From Prostheceraeus crozeri (taxonomy: Eukaryota; Platyhelminthes; Polycladida; Euryleptidae): a DNA stretch of 64,000 nt. Position 1 is the first letter of the stretch, and every line of letters begins with the position of its first letter. The notes beneath the pieces were generated by a model. That model saw only the letters and a list, made by a program, of their open reading frames with translations. It did no database searches and was not told the DNA's origin. Where the stretch lies: positions 62,001 to 126,000 of the forward strand of contig CAJQUW010006115.1 of NCBI GenBank assembly GCA_907163375.1, given 5' to 3'. A program made the translations under genes and the position numbers. This document shows positions 35,448 through 47,560 of this stretch, one piece after another.

Positions 35448-36197
35448 GTATGGGCCGAAAGCGTGAATCTTATCTTAGTCCTTTTGCTGATGACTTCGTT
35501 TGCCAATCTTTCTCAGCCTAGGATGTTAATTAGGCCTACTACCTGTTGTGAACGTTTATCAGTCCTCTTAAGGACTACAATTTTACAGCTTTAATTTTTT
35601 CTTAAAATTCTCTTTTGATTCCATTCTATTCCTAAGAATTTGTTTCCTTCGTTTCTTAATTTGTCGTTTAATTCTGCATTATCACAACACTGTTTTTATC
35701 TACATTTCTAGAATAGTTCAATTTCCTGGTTATGACTAAAGTTGGAGTCTGACCTTCAGATCTTTCTGGCTTTTACGTAACGTTCTCGGTTTAGGTTATT
35801 ATTGCTAATGACAGGTCGAAAGGTGAATGAATGATAAGGATAGTTAAGTTAGGTTTCTTGAAGTGTGTCATGTTTAGGATTTGCGAAGGATTGTCTTTGT
35901 TTTGACGCCACATAGACATGGCAGACATGGACGCAGAACGCAGATTCCGTGTTTGTTCAACTTGAAAGAAGTTTGTTGAAGTTTGAAAGAGAACTATTGA
36001 ACTGATTTCAATAAGCATCGTAAAAGGATTGTAAGAAGAGATTAAACATGAAAACTTGGGTGGTCCGTTTTTTTATGAACAACCCTATTATTCTAATGAA
36101 GGTATTACTGCATAACACCCTCCAACGTCCAGTCATAGAAAATATAGTTGAATTTAAATCAATACAAATACAGACATTAAAAAAAGCAAACACACTC

Positions 36198-36370
36198 AGA
36201 CCGTTTAATATATCACTGCACAAAAAAATGAACATACCGTTAACAGACCGTTTCATAAATCGTTGCACAAACCGAAAACTTAAAAAAATTCCTTTATATT
36301 ATCAAATGTAATTTCATTATTGTCTAATGTTGCAATTTGCATTCACATCAATTCAGTTGGTGTGTTGAGA
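36198..36370. mobile_element. terminal piece of the TA-flanked element family
   Basis: CAGACCGTTTCATAAATCG at 36243, then TTGCACAAACCGAAAACTT, TTCATTATTGTCTAATGTTG and TTCAGTTGG, parallels the reverse complement of the right end of 33829-35126 for about 125 bp. A second, more diverged terminus stands just before it at 36198. Confidence 0.65.
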
Positions 36371-37686
36371 AGGCTACTCAATCAGGAAACGATAGCAATA
36401 CTCCACAACGATAACAATACATTACAAGTGTTGTCAAGTAAGCCCACAAAAGCATGAAGGTTTGTCATCAAATGAATTATTTAGTCTAACATCCTCATTT
36501 TTAGTAAAAAGATAAAAGATAAAAAGACAAAAAAGAGAAAACTACACTGAATAATTACAACTAAAATCTGCCATAGCTTATAAAAGATTTACTAAAACGT
36601 GCTGTCTTGGCAAAAGGTGACTTCAGTGTTACACAATTTCTTAACGTAGGGGATCTCTCACAAAAAAATGGCTCTCAAAGAATGGTGGGGATTTGACTCA
36701 ATCACATTGAACAGTCTTCTACAAAGTGCTTCTGCTGTGACAGGTAATGGTTGAAAAATCACTTCCCTGAAAAATCTGGCGGCGTGACGTTCAACACGTA
36801 ATAACTCATGGAAAAGACAAGTAGATAAATTACAAAGAAATAGCCTCGTGTCTGAACAATCAGCTCTCTCTCGTGTCTGAACAATCAGCTCTCTCATGCT
36901 GGTAGTTTATTTTTCCTTTCAGATTTCTAGTTTCTTATCGATGTTACCATAGTGGTCTATGTGTCTTAAGTAGGTTTTATGTTGTGATTCTTCATGTATA
37001 TTCCTAATTAATTTTATGAAACTATGTTTCTAGTCTTGATTATATTGATGTATTGAGTACATGTATTTTCAAATTTCTTGTTTATTTGTCATTCCCTGAA
37101 GATGGTGACTTGATCCTACTGAAAAGATTGGATATTTATTTAGAATTTTATTAAGATACAAATTAAAAGTGGTTGTTTTTCGATTATATTGCTTTTAATA
37201 TAATCATTATTTACATGTACATTGTGCTATTAGTAAAGATCCAATATTTGATTAGTTTTTTAGTATGTTTCTTTTTATTACGATGCTGAATAATGAAACC
37301 AACTGCTTTCTATTTCCGATGCATTAGTTCTGTATCTTCGACGCAGCGGCTCTATCAAAACAGGTGGCGCATTTATAACTATTAGATGCATTAGCCTTTT
37401 CGAGAATTAGTCTTATTAAGGCAATATGAATGCCTTAAACAAGCTTTACTTTTTATTTGAGTAATTGCTAAGTACTCTTATCAATTATTATTCAATAGGA
37501 TGGTAAAAGTATTTATTAAATGTACTGTACTGTAGCTGTAGAGAAGCGTAAATGTACATGCTTTTTCATACTGTAGAGAACTAGTTTTTTTATCGACATT
37601 CTTCGTGAAACGTTAATTCTATTCTTCAAATAACTCTGGATTAAACATTAAGAATTTATAGTAAATGATATGTATCTTTCTTCCAG
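36371..37686. other. non-coding stretch
   Basis: Nothing recognised, except a short tandem duplication near 36843-36895 (CTCGTGTCTGAACAATCAGC twice). Confidence 0.4.
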
Positions 37687-38872
37687 GTGTTTTACTTAGA
37701 AAGGATAAAAGGAAAAGACGCCGGAGACACGGTTCGCAGGCATATTGACCAACTCCTCTCGAGAAACATGCAGGCGAACTTCAATCGCACGGGTCGATGC
37801 GACCCCAGGGCAAGAGGGGATAAAACGGTAGCGAAGACTCCGTTTAAAGAAATTTTGGAGCCGCTGATTAAAAGTGAGTACATTGCAAAAAATTGAAATT
37901 GTTTCCGCCCAATCGGACACCGACTGTCGGGCGACTCACGGTTTTGGTCGTGAATGGTGTTGTGCATAATGTATCATCGCAAATTTCTAAAAAATTAATG
38001 TTCACACACTTTTGTGAGTAATGTTAAGAGTAGAAAGACAGCAAATTGATAAAATAAGTAGAAAAATTACAAGTAGCAAAGTGATATTGACATTTGTTTG
38101 CGGGCATTTGTCAAAGGTTATTGCTGGTGGTGCTAATCTACATGTATTTCTCATTTTATCAGTTGTAGGCCATAATCATTACGGTAAAATAACTGCATAC
38201 AAACTTAATTCTAACATGCTAAGTCGTTATAGAAAGAATCAAGCTTATCAAGTGATTATGTTCGGTGTTGTATGCCTTATTATAAAAGGAAGTGGTAGAG
38301 AGAAAAATAAATACTTACGTATTAGCTAAATTAACCTACATTCTAATTCATGCCCGAGCGATCTGGCGGCACTTTGTCATCATTATGATTTATACAGGCT
38401 TATTAAAACCGAAAAGATATACATTTTAAATGTTTAAAGTCAGTTTTTTTTGAAAGACAACCAATTTTCAATAGGTTAATCTGAAAAAGTAAAAGCCTAC
38501 AATGTTTTTCACAGAAACATGAAAAAGTGAAGACGTTTAAACAACTTCAAGAAAAATTATAATTCGCTTCCTGATATGTAGTTGTAAGTTCCTTAATTTC
38601 TGATAGCTTTTATGCATGTTCAATGAACATATATGAAATTGTTTCCATTCTTATTGATATTGTTTGATATTATTTCGTAATCAAATGTATAATCTACATA
38701 GAAATGTCAGAGAGTAGAAAGCATTATTTATTTTTTTTCACTATGGCTGAAATTGTAATTGACCGACATCAACAATTCAACGCGTTTCTTTTCAGCTGCG
38801 ATACACAATCAGGAAGCGGAGAAAACTGGTAGCAGTATTACGGAGAAAGACATTGAATATGCCGTGACGTAA
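37687..38872 (+). CDS. DUF4806-like host gene, last two exons
   Basis: Exon A (37687-37873) follows TATCTTTCTTCCAG and ends at GTGAGT. Exon B (38796-38872) follows CGTTTCTTTTCAG. Joining them keeps one frame (187+77 bases, 88 codons including the stop). The product part contains GKDAGDTVRRHIDQLLSRNM, FNRTGR, a basic PRARGDK stretch, PFKEILEPLIK and SSITEKDIEYAVT. This resembles DUF4806-type modules, in which a basic helical segment with 'G...K..F..T.L...I..A' is followed by a T-x-x-E-I helix and usually a W-L-x-x-A-x-x-R end. Here the stop falls just before that end, so it may be shortened or use another 3' exon. Upstream exons are not identified. The gene structure is better supported than the family name. 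Confidence 0.55.
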
Positions 38873-39164
38873 ATTTACGTTTCACGTAAATTTTTTCTCA
38901 TGAATCTTAGAATTTAGGTCGGAAATCTAGATATTGGGTGGATATTTGGTAGAAATTTAATAGAATTTCGGTAAGAAATCTAGATTTTTAGTGGATATTT
39001 GGTAGAAATTCTATATATCAGTTGGATTATAAGTGGATTTTAGGTTGAAATTCTAGTTGAAGTTCTACTATTTTTCTAGCTAGAATGCGCCGGGACATTT
39101 CTATATCTAGATTCCAGCTAGAATTTCTAGTTAGATTCTAGATTCCATTTTTCACCGGGAATTA
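38873..39164 (-). repeat. TCTAGAAT-rich repeat, related to 30776
   Basis: Degenerate AAATCTAGATTTTTAGTGG and GGTAGAAATTCTA words, ending TCTAGATTCCATTTTTCACC followed by GGGA. That end is the reverse complement of the start of the repeat at 30776. Confidence 0.5.
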
Positions 39165-39390
39165 ATGGACCCAGAGGAACCAAAGACAAGAAGAGCAGAA
39201 GAAATGTTCGTACAGTCGGGTCGAATATTGAGCAAACAAGTAACTTCAACACCAAAGCCATGGGCACGGTCACGGCTATTGAAGCACCACATTATTTGAC
39301 GTACGATACCTTCCTTAATTATCTGAGAATCTAAATCATGTGCGTGAAAAGACCGCAACCAATTACGTTATCGGCAAGCAGCGCGCTATG

Positions 39391-40431
39391 TAGTGATGAA
39401 AATTTTCCGGAAAATTTTGAATAAAAATTTTGCGTGGAAAATTATGGAAAATTTTGGAAAATTATGAAAAATTTTGGAAAATTTTGATTTTTTTGATAGG
39501 CCTCATAATTTGAGCGCTTCCACTGCCGAGGCAGCTTAAGTACCAACAAATTGGTTCTAAAACTATTGATTTCATCATTATTTCGATTAAAGTTATCGTA
39601 GTAATAGTACGAGTTCCGTCCGCGGATTTTGAACATTCCTTTACCACCAATGGCAATTGTGCCATTTTGTTAGCATTTTTAATTATCACACAGACACCGT
39701 TGGGATAACGTGAATCTTGCTTTACAATAGAAGTATAATTTCATGCAATGTGAAAGATCTGGAGCAAAAATAATTTTGGAGTTTGCTTGTTAGCTTGAAA
39801 GTTAAGCTTCATTGTGCAGCCTTGATCATAGTGATACAAATTCTCCATATGTTGGTGAATATGTGAAGAATAAGCACACAGTCCACGCAGCATTATACAT
39901 GAGCGACCATATTGGAAGACTGCAAACTCGTGAGATATTTGGAAACTAAAGATATCTGTGATGAGTAGAAGAATATCTATGACAGTTTCTAAGTTCTGGC
40001 ATATTGTCCGATCTTCGTTGAGGACAAACTACATGCACATCTTCCATTTCTAGCTCAGATGGTTCAGATAGTTCCAAATCGATTTCAGATCTACCCAAAT
40101 GAGTTTCAGACATTTCCAGATGAATTGGAGATTCTCCAGTTGAATTTAAGATCCTTTCAAAGTTGGGTTTCTGATAGATATCTGAAATTCAATTAGAGAA
40201 ATCTGAAATCCATCTAATATCTGAAATTCATTTGGGATGATCTGAAATAGACATGGAAAGGGTGCAGTTGGCTCCAAAAGGTAACATACAGGAATGATAG
40301 AGAAGTTTTCGGTCTTTGCATAGTCTTTTCAAGCGACTACAACAGGTCTCCAAAACAAAGGAAAAAATGTCAATCACCAAAAAAATAAATTTTAAAATTT
40401 TTCACTGGAAAATTTTCCATTTGCATCACTA
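39391..40431. mobile_element. non-autonomous hAT element, copy 2 (1041 bp)
   Basis: Same termini as copy 1 (TAGTGATGAAAATTTTCC and CCATTTGCATCACTA), flanked by a perfect 8-bp duplication GCGCTATG (39383-39390 and 40432-40439). Collinear with 28917-29982 throughout, with small indels. No transposase. Confidence 0.92.
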
Positions 40432-40439
40432 GCGCTATG

Positions 40440-41713
40440 TAACAGCACCCAACATCAATGATGGAAACATTGTTTAACAGATGGAGTAGTCTAATGTTGA
40501 CGTATCCCGAATGTCTAAAGCTAAACGTCATGAGGCTGGCGTGTTGCAAAGCTGGAACATTATTCGTGCATCGAAATATCGCATCCAATCGCACACAAAT
40601 GCTTCTGCATAATAATTCCTAAATATAAAATTACTTTATGTATAGCATCTCCCTTTTCATTCTTAGAATGTGTATCATCCACTTCCACTCTGTATGTAGC
40701 TCGAATTTCTGTGACTAGAAGACAGTAATTGTCAAAACATGGATATCCATTGTCAAAATATCAATTCGAAAGTCATTATAATCATTTTATCGATGTATAT
40801 GTACGTAACTGTGATACCTGTTGTTTCTATCATAGCTTAAACTGTGATTAGTATTTCGTATACGGCTATAGGACATACCATATGTACCACAGCGCTTCTG
40901 CGACAAGATCTAATTATGATATGATATATTTTATAATCATTATAATATCGTTTCTACTTTTGAGATGAAGAATCGTTTGTGTGAGAGGTTCCCGAAGTTT
41001 GTGACCCAAAAACCTTCCACTAGATGCTGTAGACATGCTGATAATAATGCCGCAATATCTGACAACTCCGTTTAATCAAGTTTTTTAACTTTATCTTGAG
41101 TTTTATATCAAAATTTTTGACTTAACTTCAATCTGCAATATTTGCAGGTTACCTTGTTAAAAAATGTTGTTTCCATAACTGACAGGTGAATCGGCATTTC
41201 ATGGTATATGAAGACTTTATAAGGAAAAAAATTATATGATTATTATTTAACATCATATATTCTTTTACGGCTATAGGACATACCAGATGTGCCATAGCGC
41301 GTCAACGACATGATCTTATGTCAGGCTCGCCCTGCAGGCCTGCGACCTCGTCTGTCATGTCACTTCATCGCTATGGTACATTTGGTTAATATCAGCTGTT
41401 TGAGTGATACCAATTCTGATGATCGAAAGAAAAAAGTTCTAGAAATGGATATTCATCCATGCACACGAATGCATGAAAGATCTAATTCTATGGAGACAGC
41501 AGATGATACCATAGATCGAAGTACCATGTTACTGTGAATGTCATAGTATTGGCAGTTATCTATGGAATTAATCAATGCTATCTGAACAATTTCCGTACTG
41601 TATTTTAAATTGTCAGATGAGAGATTTACATAGAACACTTCACCAGGAGGTTGATAATAACTCTAAGCAAGATAGGAATTATGTCCATATGTCTTATGTT
41701 ATTTAGTAGCATT
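40440..41713. repeat. non-coding; contains a dispersed direct repeat
   Basis: TACGGCTATAGGACATACCA at about 40861 and again (as TTACGGCTATAGGACATACC) at about 41266 begin two roughly 50-bp diverged copies sharing CCA(C/T)AGCGC and CGACA words, 406 bp apart. No gene seen. Confidence 0.55.
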
Positions 41714-42534
41714 TTATAAATAAAAAGAAAAGCCATATTTGATTTTAAGTTTAATTGGCGCAACATGTTTCGGCCAGCTCTCCTTCAGGTGCAACGCTAG
41801 ACTGAGGTTACAACGATGCAATTTGACACTATAGTGAACACAATTCAACAGAAATCGATGCATGCGGCGTGACGGATGAAACACAGAAGTAAGCAAGAAT
41901 AGAAGCTGTAAAAGACTGATATCATGATTAATACTAAATGGCAGATGCCTTTTCTAGGAGACAAGAACGCTTCCTTTTTCGTGAGTCGTTCATTTTTTCC
42001 CATAGACAAACATGTTGTGATTTTTCGAATGTGTAAAATTCCTGTTTCATCACCAAAAGATAAAGTTTCAGTTCAGCTCCATCATAAAGTTGTCTACATT
42101 GTATTCGTTTGAGTGTTCTAGTGAATGCAAGTACTTGGGTCGAACTGAAAGACGTCTCGGCGATCGAATCCGTGAGCACGTTCCGAAGTGGTTATCACGT
42201 GAGACCCGCTGCCCACCTCGCTCCACTCGTGTACCGAGCAGCTCAATCAGGAGACATCTCCAAGTATGTAATTGTCATTATAAAAGAGCTTTGTCATGTT
42301 TTAAAAGTTGTCTTCTCAAGCAATCGCAAGCAGTCTTTTACAGCTTGTATTCTTGCTTGCTTCTGTGTTTCATCCGTCACGCCGGATGCATCGATTTCTG
42401 TTAAATTGTGTTCACTAGTGTCAAATTGAATCACTGTAGCCTCAGTTCAGCGTTGCACCTGAAGGAAAGCTGGCCGAAACATGTTGCGCCATTTGAACTT
42501 AAAATCAAATGTGGCTCTTCTTTTTATTTATAAA
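41714..42534 (+). mobile_element. Penelope-like element fragment between inverted repeats
   Basis: Arms of about 205 bp at 41714-41918 and 42331-42534 are inverted copies with few differences (GGCGCAACATGTTTCGGCCA and its complement). Between them, on the plus strand near 42090-42280, the conceptual protein reads YSFECSSECKYLGRTERRLG and then RIREH. This is the C..C, Y-x-G-x-T-x-R-x-L and R-x-x-EH pattern of the GIY-YIG endonuclease of Penelope-like retroelements. The reverse transcriptase core is absent, so this is a truncated, dead copy. Inverted terminal copies are a known habit of this family. Confidence 0.8.
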
Positions 42535-42904
42535 TTTTGTAAGGGATCAAGCTTTTTTCGTGATTTCTAAGTAGCATTTCTCTGTTGGAGCGAGCGGTCT
42601 TCCAAATAAGCATCATTTAGCTGTGTTTCACCAAGAGAACGAGCGTGGCCATGAAATGAGACTTTTCATATTCAAACTACCTTTTCTCGAGTAATCGATG
42701 AGACAATCAATGTGTTCTCACGAAAAACATTCAAGTTGCACATGCTTGCGTTGCGTGGAAGAAGAATAAAGATTTGCAGCAGAAAAGCTGAGCATACTCG
42801 AATTACGAGAAAAATTCACGGGTAGCTTAGCCTACTTAGCTTGTTTTAACTATGCCTGGCGTTAATTGAGGTAATTCATATATTTATGGCAATCACTTAC
42901 TTTA
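42535..42904. other. non-coding stretch
   Basis: Nothing recognised. Confidence 0.4.
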
Positions 42905-43170
42905 GTGAAGAGAGCAGGAATGATCCGTCTCAGAGAGGCAGTGTCACCACATTTGAAGGAGTTCACGTATTTGGTATCTGCAGTGCTGGATGGAGATTCA
43001 GAGAAGGGCAGCGAAGAGGACATAAGCAGAAAAAGCTGGTGTGATGTCCGACAAGAATCCAAGCCCAGCATTGAAGAGAAGACCGATAATGAAGTCAGCA
43101 GCACCCACGAGGTGCCGGGAGAGAGACTGGAGGTGGCAGAAGTGAAGATGCTTTGACTACAGGAGTACAG
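42905..43170 (+). mobile_element. probable LINE reverse-transcriptase 3' remnant
   Basis: The open frame contains LKEFTYLVSAVLDGDSEKG, then EEDISRKSWCDVRQ and farther on GERLEVAEVKML before a stop. This recalls the C-terminal part of LINE RTs of the 'endonuclease-reverse transcriptase' type (F-x-YLGSV...DG...EI..RI..GW..WR, then ...RLEVAEMKMLRW). Key surrounding blocks are missing, so it is a decayed fragment. The call is from motif memory only. Confidence 0.4.
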
Positions 43171-43299
43171 ATAAACCAAGGGAAAGCCAACTGCAATTGT
43201 TAGAACATGAGCGAGGGTGAGAACATGGATATTTGGGCAAGAGAATGGAAAATCTGATTGCGTGCTTCTTACCACGAGGCCATGAAAGAATTCATGCAC

Positions 43300-45345
43300 C
43301 GAGAAGCATGGAGAAACAGAATACGCACCACTGTCCCCCGAAAAAAGGGAATATGGGAATGTGTCTGTTCAGTGTACAGCAATTCATTTAATTCTTATTA
43401 GGTCTAAGTCATTCATTGTTTGCTTATGATCTCGATGGTGATGTCAATGTACTGATGATCGTTGGTGGAGGTAAAAAAGCCTCGAGTAATTGTGCGTGCT
43501 TCATTTTTTAATCGTGAAAATGGATGGTCTCCATTTTTTCCACTGTGATTAGCATGCTGACAAAATACTGGTAGAAATGCAATTACACACTTAAGTGATT
43601 GCTTTTGCTCTTCGAGCTTCCAAGGATGCACTTGTAATTGTGATCTCATTAAAGTCGAAGTATCAACATTTGTAGAGATTCGCCTTTGAAAACGAATGAT
43701 TCGAAAAATAATCATCTGAGCTTATGATGTGTTTAGACTCAAGTCACAGCAATTAAGTTTCAAACGGTAGCAATTTTACATTTGAATTGCGTTCAATGAT
43801 TGATTTGAACAATGCTTAAGCTATTAAGCTGGAATAACTGCATTCTTAGATTTTTCACATAGGCGGTCGGTAGCAATACGGAAGGTATTTTGTGAACACC
43901 AGGGGTGGCGCCAGGGATCTCTCCGACGAATTGACGACAGGGCGTCAACGTGCTTCAGCCTCAGCGACTAGGCCTATGCATAAAAGTGGTCTGCTGCACT
44001 GAACGTAGGCCGATATGTGGGCATAGCCGGAATGAAACATGAATCTCTATTATCAAAACCCCTGTTGAATACGTGCAACAATATATTGCGCTCATGTTTT
44101 TCATCTGGCCTACACATTTAGCTTGAGGCGGTCACATACATGTATTTTCTAAACCAGTTTTCCAGTATCTTAAAATGACTGGTGCTCCAAAGAGACCGAA
44201 TGTCCGGCGACGAAAAAGTCATGTTATTATTCTAATACGAAATATCGCATTCTAGAGGAGTGAGTTACAACCAGAATCACACAGCCCCATTTTTGCGCCG
44301 ATTTTACTCGTTCATGGCTCATTGTGACCGGAGAGGAATGCCAAGTCCCCACCACTAGACAGAAATTTCAAAACTCCCTTGTTGGCTGCGCTGTACCAAT
44401 CTACGCTTGTTAGTGGTTTTCGAATTGTGACACTGTCTGTTTTATTGACTAGTACATCCGAAATTCGATTTTAAAAATATAAAATATTTAATACAGCAAG
44501 TCGCGCTAGGTTCTTTTAAAGCGTACCGTTTACAAAACTAATATCAGAAAACAAGCTCAACAGAAAGTTTCTCCTATGAAAGCATTTCTTATTTAAAAAT
44601 GATTCAAAATTAATTTTTAAGGAAACTATAGCAAATGGTGCAAATAAAAATAACAACAGGTCAGTGATGACTGTGTCATACAAAGATGCAACTACACGTT
44701 CAGGACATCAGTATAGGTGTAAAGACGATCGCACCAGTTGGCCTATCGCGGAAAAATCTCGTGTGGTTCCAAAAAACATTTCGTCGAATTTGCAATATTG
44801 CAAAATAAACAATAACACAGAAAGCTAAAATAAACTTTGACATCATATTTTGATAAAGTGTTTCCATATATCTAGATTATCGCAATTAACGAATTAACTC
44901 TGAATTATCCGTGTGAAAGCGAAGATCCATTTAATAAAATTTATTTACGGCCTAGACAAAGCCTGGTACTTGCAATAGATCAACGAATTCCGATAAATCT
45001 TCAAACTATCTTGATTTTTCAGTTATGTTATATGATGCAGTTATGTTATATGTATACGAAGCTATAACAGTGAAGCAAGTATAGAGGAATGGTTTTTGAA
45101 AATGTTTTCGATACTTATTAGAATTGGTCAATGAATATGGTTGACGTCGCTCGATATTCGCTACTGAGGAAGTATTTCGCCGCTCGACGATCGTTTTAAA
45201 AGTTGGAAATACCATAGATTTATTCGAGTTGAGCGGGTTAATGATATCTAAGTTTAAAGCCATGCATCTAAATTGGCTAATTGCAATCGCGCTTTCTCTA
45301 AAGAACTTTGACCGTGCTTTCCCAGACACCTGAGCTACTTCTCAC
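43300..45345. other. non-coding stretch
   Basis: No gene or clear repeat recognised. Confidence 0.45.
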
Positions 45346-45438
45346 CAGGGATGCGGAGTCGGAGTTCTATCAAAACCCTCAGTCCTATCAAACCCCGGAG
45401 TCGAAGTCTTATCAAAATGATAGGACTCCGCATGCCTG
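45346..45438. mobile_element. 93-bp hAT-type MITE (GGATGCGGAGTC family)
   Basis: Starts CAGGGATGCGGAGTCGGAG and ends GATAGGACTCCGCATGCCTG. Termini and internal TAGGACTCCG words are shared with the larger element at 53057-53771. The flanking octamers (CTTCTCAC and TTTCACAC) agree at 5 of 8 positions, so the target duplication has drifted or is absent. Confidence 0.65.
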
Positions 45439-46331
45439 TTTCACACTCTCTGAAACATGAGGGGGACCAGTAGACCCCTTTCACAAATTCTTAGTTTACC
45501 TGCCTAAATCGATATCAGAATGAAAATGAAAGTTGATTTCTAGTAAAACAATGATGTCTACGCGTAACAGATCTATATAACTGATCCTTTGAGTGTCCTT
45601 CAGCCTTCTCAGTAAGCACATGCGAAAATTTGGTGTTTTTATAAGACAGCATTCAGCACATTATCAATTGTTTTACAGGAAGCGGTTTCACGATTATTGC
45701 TAATAAAACCTGAGATTGTTAATTTTAATGAAATTGATTTATTACGTGCAGCAGAACCCTTGCAGTCGTCTATTATGTCAAATTTATCCACCCCGTTATC
45801 CATCGTAGATAGGCCTACAATGAGACTTAATCACACACTTTCAGACCCTCAAAACTGCTGTGTATATCTCAATCATCAATTATTGCGGTGACAACTTTGT
45901 CAACAGTGTTTTTAGTGTTAAACTGTGAATACCTTTCATTTTGAACACTGATTCTGCTGAGTTGTTCATAGGCTGACCATCATGCACCATCAAGTGCGAA
46001 AACAAAATATTCGTATTTTGCGATCTTCTAACACACATGCACGAGCATGATGCAGCCAATGAATAGATAATTTTCACTCAATATGCACCTTCGTGGACAT
46101 TCACAAGGTCATTTTTCATCTGATAGTAAACGTTCTCTGATGGCAATTTCTACGCTCTGTGAGACCTGAGGCGGATCCCTTGGCCTACCTGCTACACTTC
46201 CACTGATTCAATTGAAATGAAATATTATATGCAGAATCACTGCCAAAAATGACGATTTTACATGGGCATGAGCGGTTGATATATCTTCAGGACTAAATGT
46301 GAAATATAAAGACATAGTTCGCGGCATATAT
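45439..46331. other. non-coding stretch
   Basis: Nothing recognised, except GTTCGCGG shortly before family X (about 46317), which recurs at about 47121 just after it. Confidence 0.4.
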
Positions 46332-47098
46332 TAGGTAGAGTGGTAGCTCCGCATTTATTAAATCCCCAATGTGTATACACTTACGATTTTATGCAATGAA
46401 CTCAAGGGGGATACAGTCGGAATTGCTTCCAAATGTGAGATATGCACACTTATGCAGTTTTGAAGAAATTACAACGGAATTGACTGATCATGATAGCATA
46501 AAGCAGAAGGAATGATGGTATTTCGCAGATTCTCATGACAGTCTTGGAAATTTAATGTTGGTTAAATTAGGAATTCGATGGGTTCCTATTGCTTTCTTGC
46601 TCAACCTGAAGGGTATTTTCTTAAGCGTGATCATATCACAGGCAAGCTGCAACTGGTAGAGGAAAATCACATAATCAAAGACAATGATTTCATCTAACTT
46701 TGAAAGATGATCGAGTCATAAAGTCATGCCGGTGAAAATTGAATTAAAAACTTGAAATTTCAACCAAGAGGGTACGAATAATATCGCGACTTTTTCATAA
46801 AGACTTCCATTATAAAACGGATCATGAAATTCCCTTGATAATCAGCTTCATTTCCGCTTAGTTAGGATGCTTATTAGCAAATATTCATTCCTTTTGATAT
46901 CCAACTTGTTGCATTCTACTTACATAGAAGAGTCATCTCGGTAGTATATACATGTAAATTGGGAAATTTTGACTTTTTTCAAAAGTGCTCAAATAGTTTT
47001 TTGGACAACGAGAACGTAATCTCCGCAAAAAACTGAATCTTTTCATATAAAAATTTCCACTGTATACAGACACTTTTTTTGAGTCGACACTCTACCTA
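46332..47098 (+). mobile_element. repeat family X, complete-looking copy (767 bp)
   Basis: Starts TAGGTAGAGTGGTAGCTCCG and ends GAGTCGACACTCTACCTA, giving short inverted termini. Direct GTTCGCGG words lie outside both ends at 10-20 bp. It aligns along its length with 60932-61710 and with the split copy 28126-30687. No coding capacity. Confidence 0.8.
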
Positions 47099-47189
47099 TA
47101 CTGTATATCCTTACTATATGGTTCGCGGGTTCCTTGGACCCCGATCAGGTCTCTGAAGGCAAAAGCTTTGAATCTGCTTTTAACATTGT

Positions 47190-47560
47190 TATATTCAAAT
47201 ATTGACGAAAATGTATTTGATACTTTTATGCTAAATTTTAATTACTTTGCCTTATATAAGAGATGGCTGAAGGCGGGAGGACCATAATGAATCAATGATG
47301 TGAAAAAATCAGCTTTCTCTCCCGAGTTTTTTTAGCCACTAAATATTTAAAATATAAAAAAATATGACACAGGCGGACGTTTCGGGTCAGCACCCCCGTT
47401 CTCAAGGCAAGGCATTAATTAATTAGTGCATTAAATTAATTACTCGGGAAAGCTGATTTTTTTTTCAACATTTGATTCACTTTGCCTTATACACAAGTAG
47501 TTACAATTGTTTAGCTTTGTAGAAAAGCATCACTACTTTGTTCTTACTTGTAAATTTGAT
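47190..47560. mobile_element. dispersed repeat interrupted by a Penelope-like 3' fragment
   Basis: The outer parts (ATATTGACGAAAATG, CTTTGCCTTATA, GCATCACTACTTTG) match the landmarks of 57280-57385. The inner part, about 47306-47461, is bordered by inverted AATCAGCTTTC/GAAAGCTGATT words and contains GGACGTTTCGGGTCAGC and CCCCCGTTCTCAAGG, wording typical of Penelope-like 3' ends. CTTTGCCTTATA occurs on both sides of the insertion. Confidence 0.45.

Noticed and set aside
42862-43299. 145-codon minus-strand frame
   Set aside because: Antisense of a LINE-like plus-strand frame; no domain of its own.
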